Of a stretch of 27,702 nt of DNA, positions 9,311 to 22,689 are shown in pieces. The notes beneath the pieces are model-generated. The model did no database searches, was not told the DNA's origin, and worked only from the letters and a program-made list of their open reading frames with translations. The DNA comes from Cerioporus squamosus. Taxonomy: Eukaryota; Basidiomycota; Agaricomycetes; Polyporales; Polyporaceae. The stretch's first letter is position 1. Every line of letters starts with the position of its first letter. Location of the stretch: the NCBI GenBank assembly GCA_022592435.1, contig JABYQS010000352.1, positions 1 through 27,702 of the forward strand, in the 5' to 3' direction. A program made the position numbers and the translations under genes.

Positions 9311-12300
9311 TGTGGGGGACGGCGGGGTGGCCGGGCTTTGAGTGGCGGGACTCGTATTTCGTACTTACGTCCTCCGTCCCGCGTGCAATGAACGTGCAAT
9401 GGTATACTCGTACGTGGTGGGCCTCCGTCACAGTGCCGAACGTCGAGGTTGCGCAATGGGATGCATGCCTCCAGCTCCAGGCCTCCTGAGGGTGCGAGGG
9501 TGCCTTGCGACTCGATGAACACCCGTGAAGTTGGAACACTGGTACCTGCGAACATGCAAGCCATCAGCCGAGTAGAACACTGAACAGTCCGAGCCAGTCG
9601 AGACTCGGGAGCCCTCCCGCCTGCCTCGCATTGGCAAGAATCAAAAAAATCCGACCGTCTGCCATGACTCACAGTCCGGGTGGACGGAGATGACCCTGCG
9701 TGGGGCGTGGGGCGGGGAAGGGAAGGCCCGCTTAACTGTGTAGGAACCCGTCTCTGAATGAGGCCAGGGTCCAGTTGCTAAGCATTATGCACCGTACAAG
9801 CATGCAGCACTCAAGCGACGAGATTCGGTTTGGGTGTTGAGAGGAGGGGAGGGGATCTTAACTTCGAGGGTGCCCGTACTGGTGCGCGTCCGAGTCGTCC
9901 GAGTCGTCCCTGGCCATGCCGATAGACCTGGCAATGGTGCATCGTGTCGTGTCGCGCGTCGTGCGGTATCAATGGGAGAAGCATGGTGCGCTTCGATATC
10001 CCGTCGAGCGTGCGTCTGGGGCAGCGCGCTTGCCTTTCCTGCACCCCGGCGTGGGATGCATGAGAGCGGAATGGAGAGCGGAGGCCCTGAGGTTGGAGGT
10101 CAGCGATGATGTCGGAGTCAGAACGGGCCTTAACGGACCCGGGGACAGAGAAGAACAGAAGGAGAGGATGTGAGGGTGCGTAGTGCGAGGAGAGAGGGAC
10201 AGAGGAGCTCGATATGGTTAGATAGTTTGTGCGAGCGAGACCCCCGAGGTACAGGTTACCTCTGATATGCGGGCCTTGCTGGACGGTCGTGTGTTGCAAG
10301 ATACTTGAGAGCCGCCGGGAAGACTCGACTTCACCTAGGTGACGACGGCAAGGCACTGGGCTGCAGTCATGACGCGCCATGACGCGCCTGAGGCACGAGG
10401 CACGTGTGCGCGTCGACACGAACCACCAGGATCCAGCACGGTGACGAAGTGACCGTCAGGACAGCTCGATAAGGTGGATTTTAGACGGAGAACGCGCCAT
10501 GAACTCTGGAGAGCACCGCCGGCAGCGAGCTCGAGGATCCGACGGGGCAGCACCTTCGCCTTCGCCAGAGAACGGAAGGAACGGAGCTGCGGAGACGTGT
10601 CGCGGGTAAGTGCAACGATGCGTCCTCGAGCTCACGGCATCTCTGGGCTTCCGGGCTTCGAAATGCATATGCATATCTGCAGGCTGCGCGCTGCGCGCGA
10701 CGTGAGTGCTGGCGATGCGAGACGGCGAGAGGAAGACCGAGTCATGGATATGGGAAGCGCTTCAGGTCCCGTCTGCATCGTACGCCCACTACCGAGTCAA
10801 AGTGCGTGGCGTTCGAATTCGGACGTGCAGGGTTCAGAGTATGCATAATGTACATACTGTCACACAGAAGCAGCTCGAGTCTGGCCTGAGACCTGAGGTC
10901 GTGTAAGTATGCACTTGCGATCACTGAGACTATGCGCCACCGTTACTGCGACTACGCGTACCATCCTATGCCTCAGCATGAGGATGCTGTTGCGAGCCAG
11001 GTGTAACGTCAAACGATGCATATGTGGGGAGCAACGCCGCTGAAAGGAAGGAGATATGCGATCGCAAACAAGCCCCAGTGAAGTGTCCAACTTGCCAGGG
11101 ACCAAGCACGATGTCCAGAAGCATGCCTCTCGGTGCCGAGTGCTCGACACAAGCACATGCACACATGCGCATGCGTGGTTGCGTGGTCCGTTGTCAATGT
11201 CAATGAAATGTCAGTTCGAAACCCATCCATGCATCTGTGGGGCGCGATGCGTCGATCGTCGGGCGATCACGCTGCGTACGTGGGGGTCCTCGAAAGCCGG
11301 GAAGCACCCGCCGGAACGAGAGTTACGGGATGTACGTATTGGGGAAGGCTTCCCCAGACGACTGCCACGGTGAGGCGGATCGTGGGGCATCGGCATCGAT
11401 GGGGACGATAGCGACTGTGACTTCTGTCGTTAACGTTCGGAGGAAGAGAGCCAGCGACTACTCAATATATTCAACACCCAGTACTCAGGGCTGCGGGCGA
11501 TCGCACAGCAAGTGCCAATTGTTGGGCATCCAGTGGGATCGCCAACTGCAGGAGACGAAGCTGAAGTGGTAAGTATGTGGTGGTACGTCGATGGTCCAAG
11601 TTGAGACGTATACCGGACCGAACGATCCACGATCCACGGTCGGTGGGATGCGCAGCCCTGGACGATGGGAGACGGCAACCTGGGCGGGGACAGCTGCTCG
11701 CCCCAGTCTGAGACGTGGGGCTCTGGGAGGACGACGACGGGAGCAGGACCGGAGAGCCGAAGGGCCTGCCCCGTGGGCGCGATGGTGATCACGAAGGCGA
11801 CCATAGCGCGGTGGAGGTGTGGCACGCGCACGCAGCGGACAATGAATGCTGGCTTCGCGGTGCGGCCACACGGTCGTACGGCCGGCATGGGGATGGCTAT
11901 ACTGGCTGCCGCGGCTTGAGAGCCTTGGGTGTGGCCTTGGGTCGGCGTCGGGCGCGCGCGTGTGGTTGGTTCAAGCCTCGATTCCGCACACATCCCGGCG
12001 CGACGCTGGGAGCGGGAGCAGATGGGGCAGCGAGCGTGCAGCCCGAGGAGTACAAGGGAGCTCGAGGCGGTGCGGGAGGCGCGTCGAGACGGGAGCCGGC
12101 CGCGGGGCTCAGGCTGTGAGGGCGGCGTCGGTCGTGGGCAGTGCGCATGCGTCGGCCGTGCGCACTGTCGAGGCTCTTCGCAGCAGGAGCGGACTCTCTG
12201 CGTGGCTCGGGAGCTGGATGATCCCGAACGGGCGTCTGGGCGCGGTGCCACTCTGCCGGGTGCGGCGTCACGGCCGCGGTGTGACAGCTGTATGGCGGTG

Positions 12301-12365
12301 TTTGGCCGGGCGCTAGGGGAGTGACTGATGGGGGATGGGTGATCGCATGGCCGGGAGGGTGGAGC

Positions 12366-12609
12366 TATATTATGAACTGCAAGTCGCACTTGGCCGATCT
12401 CGCATCCCCCTCCTCCGAGTCCTCTCGCAGTCCATTCGACGCTCGCACTGAGCCCTCCCTTGCCTCCCGTTTGGGCCATAGACTTCTTCTCTCGTCTCCG
12501 GCGACCCATAGACGTTCCCCGACTCTGCCCAACGCTGTATAATTCCTGCACACTGGCTTACGAACCCTCGCACGACTCTTCCGCCTCCTACCCCCGAGCA
12601 TCCAACTCC
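12366..12609 (+). promoter_or_regulatory. Promoter region of the zinc-finger gene
   Basis: A TATATTAT word at 12366-12373, a long pyrimidine-rich tract (about 12390-12530) and TGTATAATT at 12537 lie upstream of the start codon at 12610. Such CT-rich blocks are common around transcription starts of well-expressed fungal genes. The start context CTCCATGGCC is favourable. Exact start sites cannot be told from sequence. Confidence 0.5.
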
Positions 12610-14840
12610 ATGGCCACCGCTCAGCCAATCGCCTTCAACGGCGCCGAGTCCCGCGACTTCCAGATGGGCTCAGGCTCCTTCACCGGACAGCCCGGTTCCT
12701 TCAACGCCTCGTCGCTCACAAGGCAACTCATCGGCTACGGCTCCCCCATGTCCTTCCGCATGGGCTCTCTGGGCAGCCGCTTTTATCCTGGCATGTCCCC
12801 GGGTGGACTCCTTGGCCCATTAGAGTGAGTATTTGCGTCCGTTCACTCTGGCATCCGCGGGGGACACATTCAGGGGCACCGCCGCGCGAGGAGGTCATGG
12901 CGATTGTGACAGGTCCACGTACCTACCTGCCTCTCGCGTATGCGGGCGCACCACGGGGTGCACCGTCGCATTGGGACGCTCCTTGTACAGGTTGCTCCAT
13001 TGTCGTCACCTTCGTCTCGTTTGTCAACTCCTTGACGGTCATGGCTCCCTTTGCATTCGCCTTGCGTGCTCATAACAGTGTTGCTCACATCTCTCCTATT
13101 TAGTCCCAACGAGTTCAAGTTCGGCAAGATGTCCTCGTCAGTAGAGAGCGACCGTGGCTCTATCGTTAACGCCCTTGCCATGTTGGAGAGGCAAGATGAG
13201 CTTGTAAGTACACATACATTTCTGCGTCGCTGCTCAGTAAGCTCACGGATTCGCTCAGTGTCGCGACTATACATGCTGTGGCCTCAACCTCACCGATCTT
13301 CATGCTCTCGTCGACCACTTCGAGGAGTGCCATGTTGTAGTCGTGGATCCCTATGCTCCTCAGCCGCTCCCCCAGACTTCCGCCACCGTTCCCACTTCCT
13401 CAGCGCCCCAATCAGTGGCGTCTTACTTCCCTGAGAACGGCGCGGGTGTCCCCTCATCTTCTAGTCAGCCTCCGCGCGCGCAGTCTTCCATCTCCTACCA
13501 AGGCTTCGACCCGGACGATATGGAACTCGACGACCAAAACGCGAGCGCCCCGTCTTCCGGAGCGCCCTCGCCCCCCGACACGCCCATCTCCACGCCTGGC
13601 TATCCTTCTCCCACTTCGTACTCGGCCGCTCCCTCGCCGCACACAAGTCAGCCTGCTTCGCCCATCTCCGCATTCGAGACGACGACCGTCTTGCCCTCCC
13701 GCTCACACCATTCTGCCGCCCTCGGCGGTTTCCGGTCAAGTGTGGGAGGTCCCTCTGGCTCCGCGGCGCGCGCCGAGGATGCTTTCAACACCTACGCGGG
13801 CTACTCCGACTACTCGAGTCTTCTCCCAGGCGCGGCGCCAATAGGCTCGGGCCCGAACGCCATGTTCATGCAGCAGCACGGCATGGGCATGGGTCCGATG
13901 GGCGGACAGAACGGGCAGGCTGTATGCGCGCCCACCGCTCTGCTCCTCAGCTCCAGCGCTGGGAACACCCCCGATAGCACCCCCGCGTCCTCCCGCGTTG
14001 CCTCGCCCATCCCCGGCGCGTCTGGCTCGGGTTACAGGAGCGTTGCGCCGAACGCCCAGGCTTCGTCTTCGAACGCCGGCGCGTCGACGTCCAGCGGTGG
14101 AGCCTCGTCGAGCAGCTCAACGCCGCGCGCCTCGACGACGCTCTCGCGCCCCGCGTCCTCGCTGCTGCTGTCGAAGCCGTTTAAAGTGCCCGAAGCCGAA
14201 CTGCAACAAGTCGTACAAGCAGGCGAACGGGCTCAAGTACCACATGACGCACGGCTCGTGCAACTTCGCGCCGCCCAAGGACCTCGAGCACCTGCAGGAG
14301 CTGCTCGCGCACAAGCGGACGGAGAAGGCGAAGGCGGCGGGCGCGGACGTGGACGAGGGCGAGGTGACGCTGAGCGAGAGCGAGCTGCGCGAGGTCGAGA
14401 AGGAGGCGGAGCGCCGGCTGCGGCCGTACGCGTGCGGGGTGGGCGACTGCCAGCGGCGGTACAAGAACATGAACGGGCTGCGGTACCACTACCAGCACTC
14501 GGGCGACCACGGCGCGATCGGGCTCGCGCTCCTCGCGAGCGGGCAGCACGAGTGTCTGCAGCACAACAAGAGCCGGCACGCGACGCCTTCGCACTCGGCG
14601 TCGAACTCGGTGTCGTCGTCGAGCAGCAGCCAGCCCAGGACGCCGACGACGCCGAGCACGCCGTCGTTCAGCCACAACCACCAGAGCCAGAGCCAGAGCC
14701 AGACGGCAGCGGCGCAGCAGGCGGCGTTCGCGCACCCGCCGTCGTATCAGAACGCGATGGCGAACCCGCCGGCGTACTCGTACCAGCCCGGGCAGTACGC
14801 GCAGCAGTACGCGGCGCAGTACTCGATGGGCTCGCAATGA
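12610..14840 (+). CDS. Sfp1/JAZF1-like C2H2 zinc-finger protein, with a one-base frameshift
   Basis: Exons 12610-12824, 13104-13203 and 13259-14840. Introns are 12825-13103 (279 bp, GTGAGT to TTTAG, long for this genome) and 13204-13258 (55 bp). Corrected length is about 631 residues. A Cys/His element, CRDYTCCGLNLTDLHALVDH then FEECH, starts at residue 106. A long Ser/Pro/Ala-rich low-complexity region follows. Near residue 415 there is a finger CPKPNCNKSYKQANGLKYH, and near residue 497 a second finger CGVGDCQRRYKNMNGLRYH. The spacer between them is acidic and likely helical, and the tail is Gln/Ser/Tyr-rich. This split-finger order is that of fungal Sfp1 proteins, nuclear regulators linked to growth and ribosome-synthesis genes in yeast; the role here is inferred. 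The two fingers lie in a different frame from the N-terminal part because of an extra base near 14183-14186 (see findings). The stop TGA is at 14838-14840. Confidence 0.88.
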
Positions 14841-15272
14841 TCGCCGTCGCTCGGGGTCCGAGCACACGCAGCTTCCTCCTCGTCTTCTTGCGCTCTTGCC
14901 TTGTGCGTCTTGCTCGTCTCCTCTCGCCTCGTTTTAGATGTGCACAACCAACCCCGCCATTGCTCTTTGGAATTTTGAAAAAAAAGTACAGGTACAGCAC
15001 GCATACCTGCCGCGTACATAATCGACGTGCAAAAAGTAATTTCCGTCTGCTGTCTTTCGGTGTTCGTTGGTCTGCCGTATGTGTATATACTTACATAGCC
15101 TTCTTCCTACGTGTGTGCTTGCTAGTGCTACCGCTCCCGCTCCCGCTCCGTACTACGTTGTGTTTTGCGTCTTGTGTCTTGTGTCTCTCCGCTCCGCCTC
15201 ATCCATCCCACTGTATAATGCGATCTTCTCTTGCTCGTTCCTCTCTGTCTCCTCTCTGTCCTCTCCAGATTC
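14841..15272 (+). other. 3' untranslated and downstream region of the zinc-finger gene
   Basis: T- and CT-rich sequence follows the zinc-finger stop codon, with an A-run at about 14978-14985 that could mark the polyadenylation area. From 15110 to 15300 the plus strand is almost pure pyrimidine with repeated CTCTCT and CCCGCTCCCGCTCC words. The frame that started in the zinc-finger gene stays open to 15403 only because of the frameshift, so it is not coding here. Confidence 0.5.
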
Positions 15273-16540
15273 CTATCCCTCTCTCTTGTGCTTCTCGACG
15301 CCTACATATCCTTGTCGAGACCGAGGGCGCATGTGTCGCTCTCGCACTCCTTTGCCATGTCCTGTCTCCTGTCTGTTTCGTGTCTCGTGTCTCCTCTCGC
15401 TAATGACCCATCCCATCCGTGTCCCGTTCCCCGTTCCCGTTCGTCGGTTTGTCTGTTTGTCGGTTTGTACGCTTCGGGTCCCCCGGTGGTGCCCCGCTAA
15501 TTGATTCCAGTAGACGTCGATTTCTCCTTCCTTGAGATTCGGCATTCGGTGTACGTTCACGACCGCGTATAGCTCTCCCCCAAAATCGATCCCGACCATC
15601 CAAAAGTACTCGTATGTACCATATTCGTTCGCAATACGATACGCTTGCGCTTGCGCTCGCAGCTCAAAGTTAACAGTGCAACCTCCACGTCGCGCGTCGC
15701 GGATGGCTATGACTTCCAAGTTATGTAGGGTATGAATTCGGAATTCGCCTGCCTCGAATTCCGTCTCCAGTCCGCGGCAAGGTTGTCCACCAAATTCCAA
15801 TTCCCTGGAGGCTGGCACCTGCCATGGGGTCGCGGTGGAGCCCTCCGCCGTCCCCCACCTCCCTCGATCTCGTTACCGTCGGTTCCGCACTTCCGGGGAA
15901 CTGCCCAGTGCCCGACGCGCACCTTGAACGCCACTGAGCACGATGCATGCATGGTGCCGCCCAAAAGCGGCCTAGGTTGGGGTGGACGGCGCAAGCTCGA
16001 GCTTGTTCTCCAGAGTTCGAGGGATCTGCTTGCGTGACCCCGTCCCCGCATGTACTTACGGGTACTTACCGCTGCCGGTTGTACGCAGCTGCAGAAACCA
16101 GGATCCGCCGCCGATCGTTGGTCGAACTTCGAAGCGCAAGGTCGGCCTGTATTTGTGTAGCGTAGCACGCACCTTCGTTCTTGTTTCTGTGTCTCCCCGG
16201 ATTCGCACACGAGGATCGCTGACGGTGATACGGTTCGACGTTCAGTTCCCTGTTTGTATAGATTGGCGCCGCTAGGTCTGTAGCCCGAGCACTCCGGAAT
16301 CCAAAACCGCCCCTGTCCAGTACTGTCAATGACATCTTGTCTGTCGTCGTTTCTAGCAGTTGCTAGCGCAGGACGGACTCCCGTTATCCGCGCCATCGTA
16401 CGTCGCGCGAGTGCGCGAACGATCAAGATCGACATCGAGACGTCGCCGGCTATTATACTCATGATCAGTGCGGTGAGTAGATATGCGTTGGCACTAGTCC
16501 AAAGTCGCCACTCACCCACTTCGCCACCGCGCCATGCCAT
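15273..16540 (-). CDS. Possible hypothetical gene, convergent with the zinc-finger gene
   Basis: Two overlapping minus-strand frames look partly coding. An upstream frame (16540-15707) starts at an ATG and has a hydrophobic stretch (ANAYLLTALIMSIIAG and SMSILIVRAL) that could be a membrane segment, later ending NLVDNLAADWRRNSRQANSE. A downstream frame (about 15818-15273) has a protein-like core, YEYFWMVGIDFGGELYAVV, followed by VHRMPNLKEGEIDVYWNQL. The two would need an intron or indel near 15700-15800 to be one gene; GGTAACG...CCAG words are present but not decisive. I do not recognise a family. It may be one gene, two fragments or chance frames. Confidence 0.3.
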
Positions 16541-18496
16541 GTTGGGTTATCCGGGAATGCGCGTCCGGCGGTGTGACCCGCCGGTGGTGAGGTCAAACCT
16601 TCAATAATGCAATAATGACAACTTGGCAATGTCTCCCGGCCAACGGTGCGCGTCGCCCAATGCCCAATGCCCAGGTATCGATAGACATAGGGACAATCGC
16701 AAGCATCGTTATGTACGAGAATCAGAACCAGGCCAGGGAACGCGCGTGTTGTGGTTCGGTGGGTTCGGGTTCTGGCTTCTGAAGCGCTGACGAGAGCGCT
16801 GCGTGCAGGATGACGGCGTGGCGCTACGCCTGGGACGGTGACGGATGTGGATGCGATAGGTGGTGGTTGGACAGGGGACGGTGGTCACGGTCGAGATACT
16901 GCAGATCGCAGACGATCGCCCGGGTCCAGGGGTGCTTGGTCACCGTGGGTGCCACTGAACGCAGCTACGTACGTACGGTAGAGGACGAATGTTGGAGGAC
17001 CTTCTGCTTCCTGGAAATCCAGGATCGTTCTTCCAGCTTCGATGGAAGCGCGGCTCTGGGAGCCATGAGGGCTTGAGGGCGTGAGGGCGGATCGACCCGA
17101 CATCGACTGAGCCAGGGGTATCCAGCTGTCAGGCCCAAGCCGGCCATAATATTGTGCGATTGTGCGATGGGATAGACCATCGGATACAGTGCTGTCGAGG
17201 GATTGCAGGCACCGCTGGTAGTGCTAGAGACTCGAGGTCCTGGGCGGCGCAGTGGACATCACACAGAGATGTGCGATATGCGATGAGCGATTGGCTTCAT
17301 ACCATCCTGCATCAGATCCTTCCGGTCTTCGATCGATAGCTAAGATCCGGATCCTACGAAGTCACGAAGGACGAGTCGCACACAGTACAGCAATAGCCGC
17401 CAGCCAGAGACCGTAAGTGCGAGCACGAGTACAGGGCAGAGAGCCCTCTGAGAAGAACTTGAACGTGGACGCGGCCGTCCGCGATACGTACAGACGGCGA
17501 CGGCGATGCCACGCCCTGCCATGCGCACGCGTCCTCGTGTATGCGGCCTGACAGCTGAGCTCATGCGCTTGTGCGAGTTCGGGGAGTGCGGCGGACACGC
17601 CGCAGGACAGTGTGTCACAGTGGCAGGATGTCACAAGTACGCGGAGGGTACACGCTGCGCACACGCGTGTCGTTGCAACGTGCCCTCGCTAGGACAGCGT
17701 CCAGGGAAGACCTGACAAAGGCGCTGGTCACGGGGTTGCCAGTCAGGAAACGCGAGACATGCCGCCAAGAACCACAGGCACTGTCACGGCATACCACGAG
17801 TAGGACTTCGTTGTTGTCTTGAGGTCAGATGCATCCGGATGTCGTTGGGTGCCGCGCCAGGGTCGTCCACAGTGGAGAGGGTTGGATAGCCAGCGTGCGC
17901 AGCAGCGGAGATGGAGAAGCGCACTCGATGGATGTGGCCATCAGAGTACAGCTCCGGGTCAAGGAAGAAGCTGGGGGAAGCACTGGATGGGACGGAACCT
18001 TGTACGCGGATAGGTCGCCCGTAGAGCTGGATACGGGGTGTGAGGCGCGCGCCTCGGGACGAATGAGGAGGACATGGGAAGGCATCAGCACGAGTGGTCG
18101 GGGAAGCTGCGTGTGCACTGGTATGCGCATACACCTGGGTATGAATAGAGCGCGAGTGCGACTAGTGCGGCAAATGGGGTTTGATGAGCCACGGTGGGGT
18201 GCACTGTGCGAGGGGAAGACGTCACTTAGCGCGCTGCGCTCGGATGTTTTGAACCATGACGGAGCATCTCCGGCGATAGATGTCAGGTAAGACTGGAAAC
18301 ATAGAGGCCGGGTGTGAGTGCGGGTGAGAAGCTGAACAAATCGCGCCACTCCAGAGGGTCGGTCAGTTACGAAGATGACGAACTGCGAATCTCGCGAGCC
18401 TGGAGTCGTTCTCGCAGATCGCATATGCGGGATGTAGACCTTTGGAACGACTTGCCCGCCGCGTCGTGACTTGTGTAGAGTTCCTGAAGTGCCTGG
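16541..18496. other. Region without a supported gene
   Basis: Both strands carry competing ORFs. The minus strand at 17.8-18.3 kb is C/T-rich and has open frames containing words such as FFLDPELYSDGHIHRVRFS, while the plus strand has a 153-codon ATG frame at 17829-18290. Possible splice words exist (for example TTTCCAG at about 18294-18300, minus), but no chain of exons keeps one frame convincingly. A downstream exon of the 18.5-19.1 kb candidate gene could lie here. Confidence 0.3.
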
Positions 18497-19096
18497 TCAT
18501 GTTCCGGCCGGTGTTGTGGTATAAGAACTTGCGGAACTCAATCTGTGGGTCGATAGGGTCACCGCAACCTTCGTGTAGTGGGGCGCAACGGTCGTGAGGG
18601 TAGCTGGGGTTCGAATGATGAGTTATGCTGTTGTGGTTCACCCAAAAGGCTGAACTTACTGCTCGAGGGTGTCCTGAACCACTGCATGGGCGTTCGCATT
18701 AGGAGAACAGATCGAACACACTTTGTAGAGTCTAGTCTGCAGCGGCGACACAAACTTGGGCCGAGAAGGTTGGCGCGATGCAGGCCCAAGGCCTTCAGAA
18801 CTTTCAAGACGGCATCGAAATCTCCGAAGTAGTCGAAGGGCCCGTGCAGTCGCTGGTGCGGCTGAGGCGACACGCTGTGAGTGCCAATCTGGTGTCCATA
18901 GACATTCTGCTCACCGGTGGTCTGGCATAGTGTTTAGCGAGAACGCATTTCAGGCAGGACTGAAGGATAACCTACTTACCGCATGCAGGTCAGCAGCTAC
19001 AACTCCTCCAGTTCGACAGGATGATGATTGCACCGAAGGCTGAAGCGCGTCGACCTGCCGCAAGTGCGAAACCCGCGGAGGTTTTCTGACGAGCAT
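18497..19096 (-). CDS. Candidate three-exon small hypothetical protein, 161 residues
   Basis: Minus-strand model: exons 19096-18980, 18921-18660 and 18603-18497. The two introns, 58 and 56 bp, both have consensus GTAAGT donors and CAG acceptors, and phases 0 and 1 match so that 486 nt stay open from ATG to TGA without any correction. The most protein-like part is RTGGVVAADLHATTGEQNVY, crossing the first junction, followed by FDYFGDFDAVLKVLKALGL (possible amphipathic helix). The C-terminal third is Ser/Thr-rich. In the second half of exon 2 another frame also looks coding (FVSPLQTRLYKVCSICSPNA), so a frameshift or alternative splice is possible and the true C-terminus may differ. No family was recognised. 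Confidence 0.4.
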
Positions 19097-20192
19097 CGCG
19101 GAAGCCAAGTCGTGTCAACCACTACGCATTCCGAATTCGAACAAAGGGGTTGAACAGGGTCGGGGCGGGCAAGAAGGAAGAACATTAGTGCGGCATACAT
19201 ACCCCATACTAGCCTCTATTGGCTGGCGCCACAGTGCCATCAAATGACTCCTCCGTGGCCACTCAGACAATGTGGAAGTTGCAAAACGCCATGGCAAGAT
19301 AATACGAAACACGCAGATATTTTCCGGGGAGGAACGGAGGGAAATGGTGGTGGTAGTGGAAGGTGGAGAGCAGGAAATTTTCGCAGTCGTGCCCTTGTCG
19401 AGCGCGTAAGTAGGCCAGTCGGCAGCCCTGCGGCAAAGCCCGAGTTGCCTGTTCGGGACGGCAATATGTGGTTGGCTTGACGCCCACGTCTCTTGCCAGT
19501 GACCTCTGCTGACGACGACAGCGACTCACACCTCCATGATCTCTACCGTGTAGTACCTTATCAATGATTCTCAAGCGCGTTAAGTATGACCGATATATAC
19601 TGCCTAGTTATCAAAGCCCTCCGTTCTGCGGTATGGCTACACTACCTTATCTTGTTTGCTAAACTGTACTGACCAGGAAGGTGGGTTGTGTTCACGACAG
19701 TGCAGCCTGGCATACTACATCCTACCCTACTTTGTTGGCGTCTACTACCTACGACCACGAGACCCTCGCGTCCTACCGGGCGAATTCCCCGTCTAACCCG
19801 TGCCGCTCCGGGCTATGCCCACCGTACTGCGAGTCCTGGGCGTTAATTGCACATCTCGTAGGTGTTTCCTTTACAACGCCTCCGGTCTGAGGAGCGCTGT
19901 CGAACGAACTGGACGCGGTATCTGTAAGTATCTCATGATACATACATGCCTCTCCCATTTAGCTCAATGACAGGACTTGTTTGCGAAACCACGACCTGGT
20001 AGCGTTCCCCATGCGTGTGCGCAGCGAGCCTTTTTCTGGGATCAAGTTGCCCCGTCATGCTCTCCACGAGTTTTGTGGGACCATTTGGCGTTTCGTGAGC
20101 GACCGGCGTGCTCATCGGTGACAACCGGTAGCTACAGAACCTTCTCAGTCACACGCACAACCTCCGGACAAAAGCCGGTGAGTGTTCCGCAA
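19097..20192. other. Intergenic region with ambiguous small ORFs
   Basis: No supported gene. At 19924-19962 a plus-strand GTAAGT...TTTAG pair could be a 39-bp intron, followed by a 53-codon open stretch beginning LNDRTCLRNHDLVAFPMR. On the opposite strand an equally long open frame contains YQVVVSQTSPVIELNGRG. At most one is real and neither can be chosen from sequence. Confidence 0.3.
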
Positions 20193-20519
20193 CTAAGCAG
20201 TTGCAGAGTACCACCTTCGCTGACCGCTACACACAGACAGAGTCCCAGAGAGAGGCTCAATCTGGCGGAAGATCTCAGTTTTCGAGAGTGTTTTCGAAGG
20301 GATGGTATCGCCGAGTAGCGTACCCAATGCGCTACAGTTGCGCGTCCCTTCCCAGCGCTCGAAGAGCGAACGATGAACCCTCAGCGCTTGCTTCCACCTG
20401 AATCCTCCGTTGAACATGGCCACGTACGGGTCACGCGAAGTCTCAGCAAGCATGTCGGTCACTTTCGGGAGCACGAGCATCGCGCTCGATACCAATTGCA
20501 AGTCATCCGGTCTCTTCAT
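20193..20519 (-). CDS. Possible small hypothetical ORF, 108 residues
   Basis: Single minus-strand ATG frame of 108 codons, divergent from the sulfhydrylase gene, with starts about 200 bp apart. It contains SSAMLVLPKVTDMLAETSRD and FRWKQALRVHRSLFERWEG, which look like folded-protein sequence; the C-terminal half is less convincing and may be intron or untranslated. No family was recognised. A chance ORF cannot be excluded, as the plus strand is also open here. Confidence 0.25.
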   Translation of the reverse strand: MKRPDDLQLVSSAMLVLPKVTDMLAETSRDPYVAMFNGGFRWKQALRVHRSLFERWEGTRNCSALGTLLGDTIPSKTLSKTEIFRQIEPLSGTLSVCSGQRRWYSATA

Positions 20520-20666
20520 CCGCTTACACGCTCTCCAAGCCTACACCGATGCCATACGACCAAGTGTATACTTCCGGATCCGAGTTTCCCCTCTGCGCCT
20601 CGTCGCCATCGTCGCGCCATACCCCAGACGTGGGCTGTTGGTCTCTCAGGGTACGGCATGCATAGG

Positions 20667-20672
20667 TATATA
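20667..20672 (+). promoter_or_regulatory. TATA-like box upstream of the sulfhydrylase gene
   Basis: TATATA (within GGTATATATGCG) lies 48 bases before the start codon at 20720. No clear CACGTG (Cbf1-type) site was seen nearby. Confidence 0.45.
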
Positions 20673-20719
20673 TGCGATGGAGACAGAGCCTAGGTTCGCC
20701 AGCAACCACCTTCTACGCC

Positions 20720-22689
<1,970 letters not shown>

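Larger units (their letters stand above)
7732..12365. other. 4.6-kb region without a supported gene
   Basis: Many overlapping ORFs of 60-370 codons are open on both strands, as expected for GC-rich noncoding DNA, and none shows a recognisable motif or a consistent intron chain. The longest, 11430-12551 minus (373 codons), is Arg/Pro/Ser-rich and overlaps the zinc-finger gene promoter. The region contains an ACTCG-rich patch (about 7975-8235), a short GCAC microsatellite (8516-8531), a 7-bp tandem repeat (9277-9310), and a pyrimidine-rich tract on the minus strand near 10130-10210 that could be a cryptic fungal promoter. Decayed repeats are the most likely content. Confidence 0.4.

Noticed and set aside
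11430..12551. 373-codon minus-strand ORF
   Set aside because: Arg/Pro/Ser-rich, no motif, and it overlaps the promoter of the zinc-finger gene; long chance ORFs are expected in this GC-rich DNA.
14180..14190. Programmed ribosomal frameshift in the zinc-finger gene
   Set aside because: TTT AAA G is not a typical minus-one slippery site for this frame, the needed shift is plus one, and similar single-base problems occur in unrelated genes nearby.
14181..14867. 228-codon minus-strand ORF opposite the zinc fingers
   Set aside because: Arg/Val/Leu-only composition is the antisense shadow of the GC-rich zinc-finger exon.
14187..15403. Continuation of the 13343-15403 plus-strand frame beyond the zinc-finger frameshift
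   Set aside because: The sequence becomes Arg/Ala/Glu-rich and loses all motifs, whereas the neighbouring frame carries both C2H2 fingers and ends sensibly at 14840.
17829..18290. 153-codon plus-strand ATG ORF
   Set aside because: The minus strand is equally open over the same interval and neither has motifs or a coherent intron chain.
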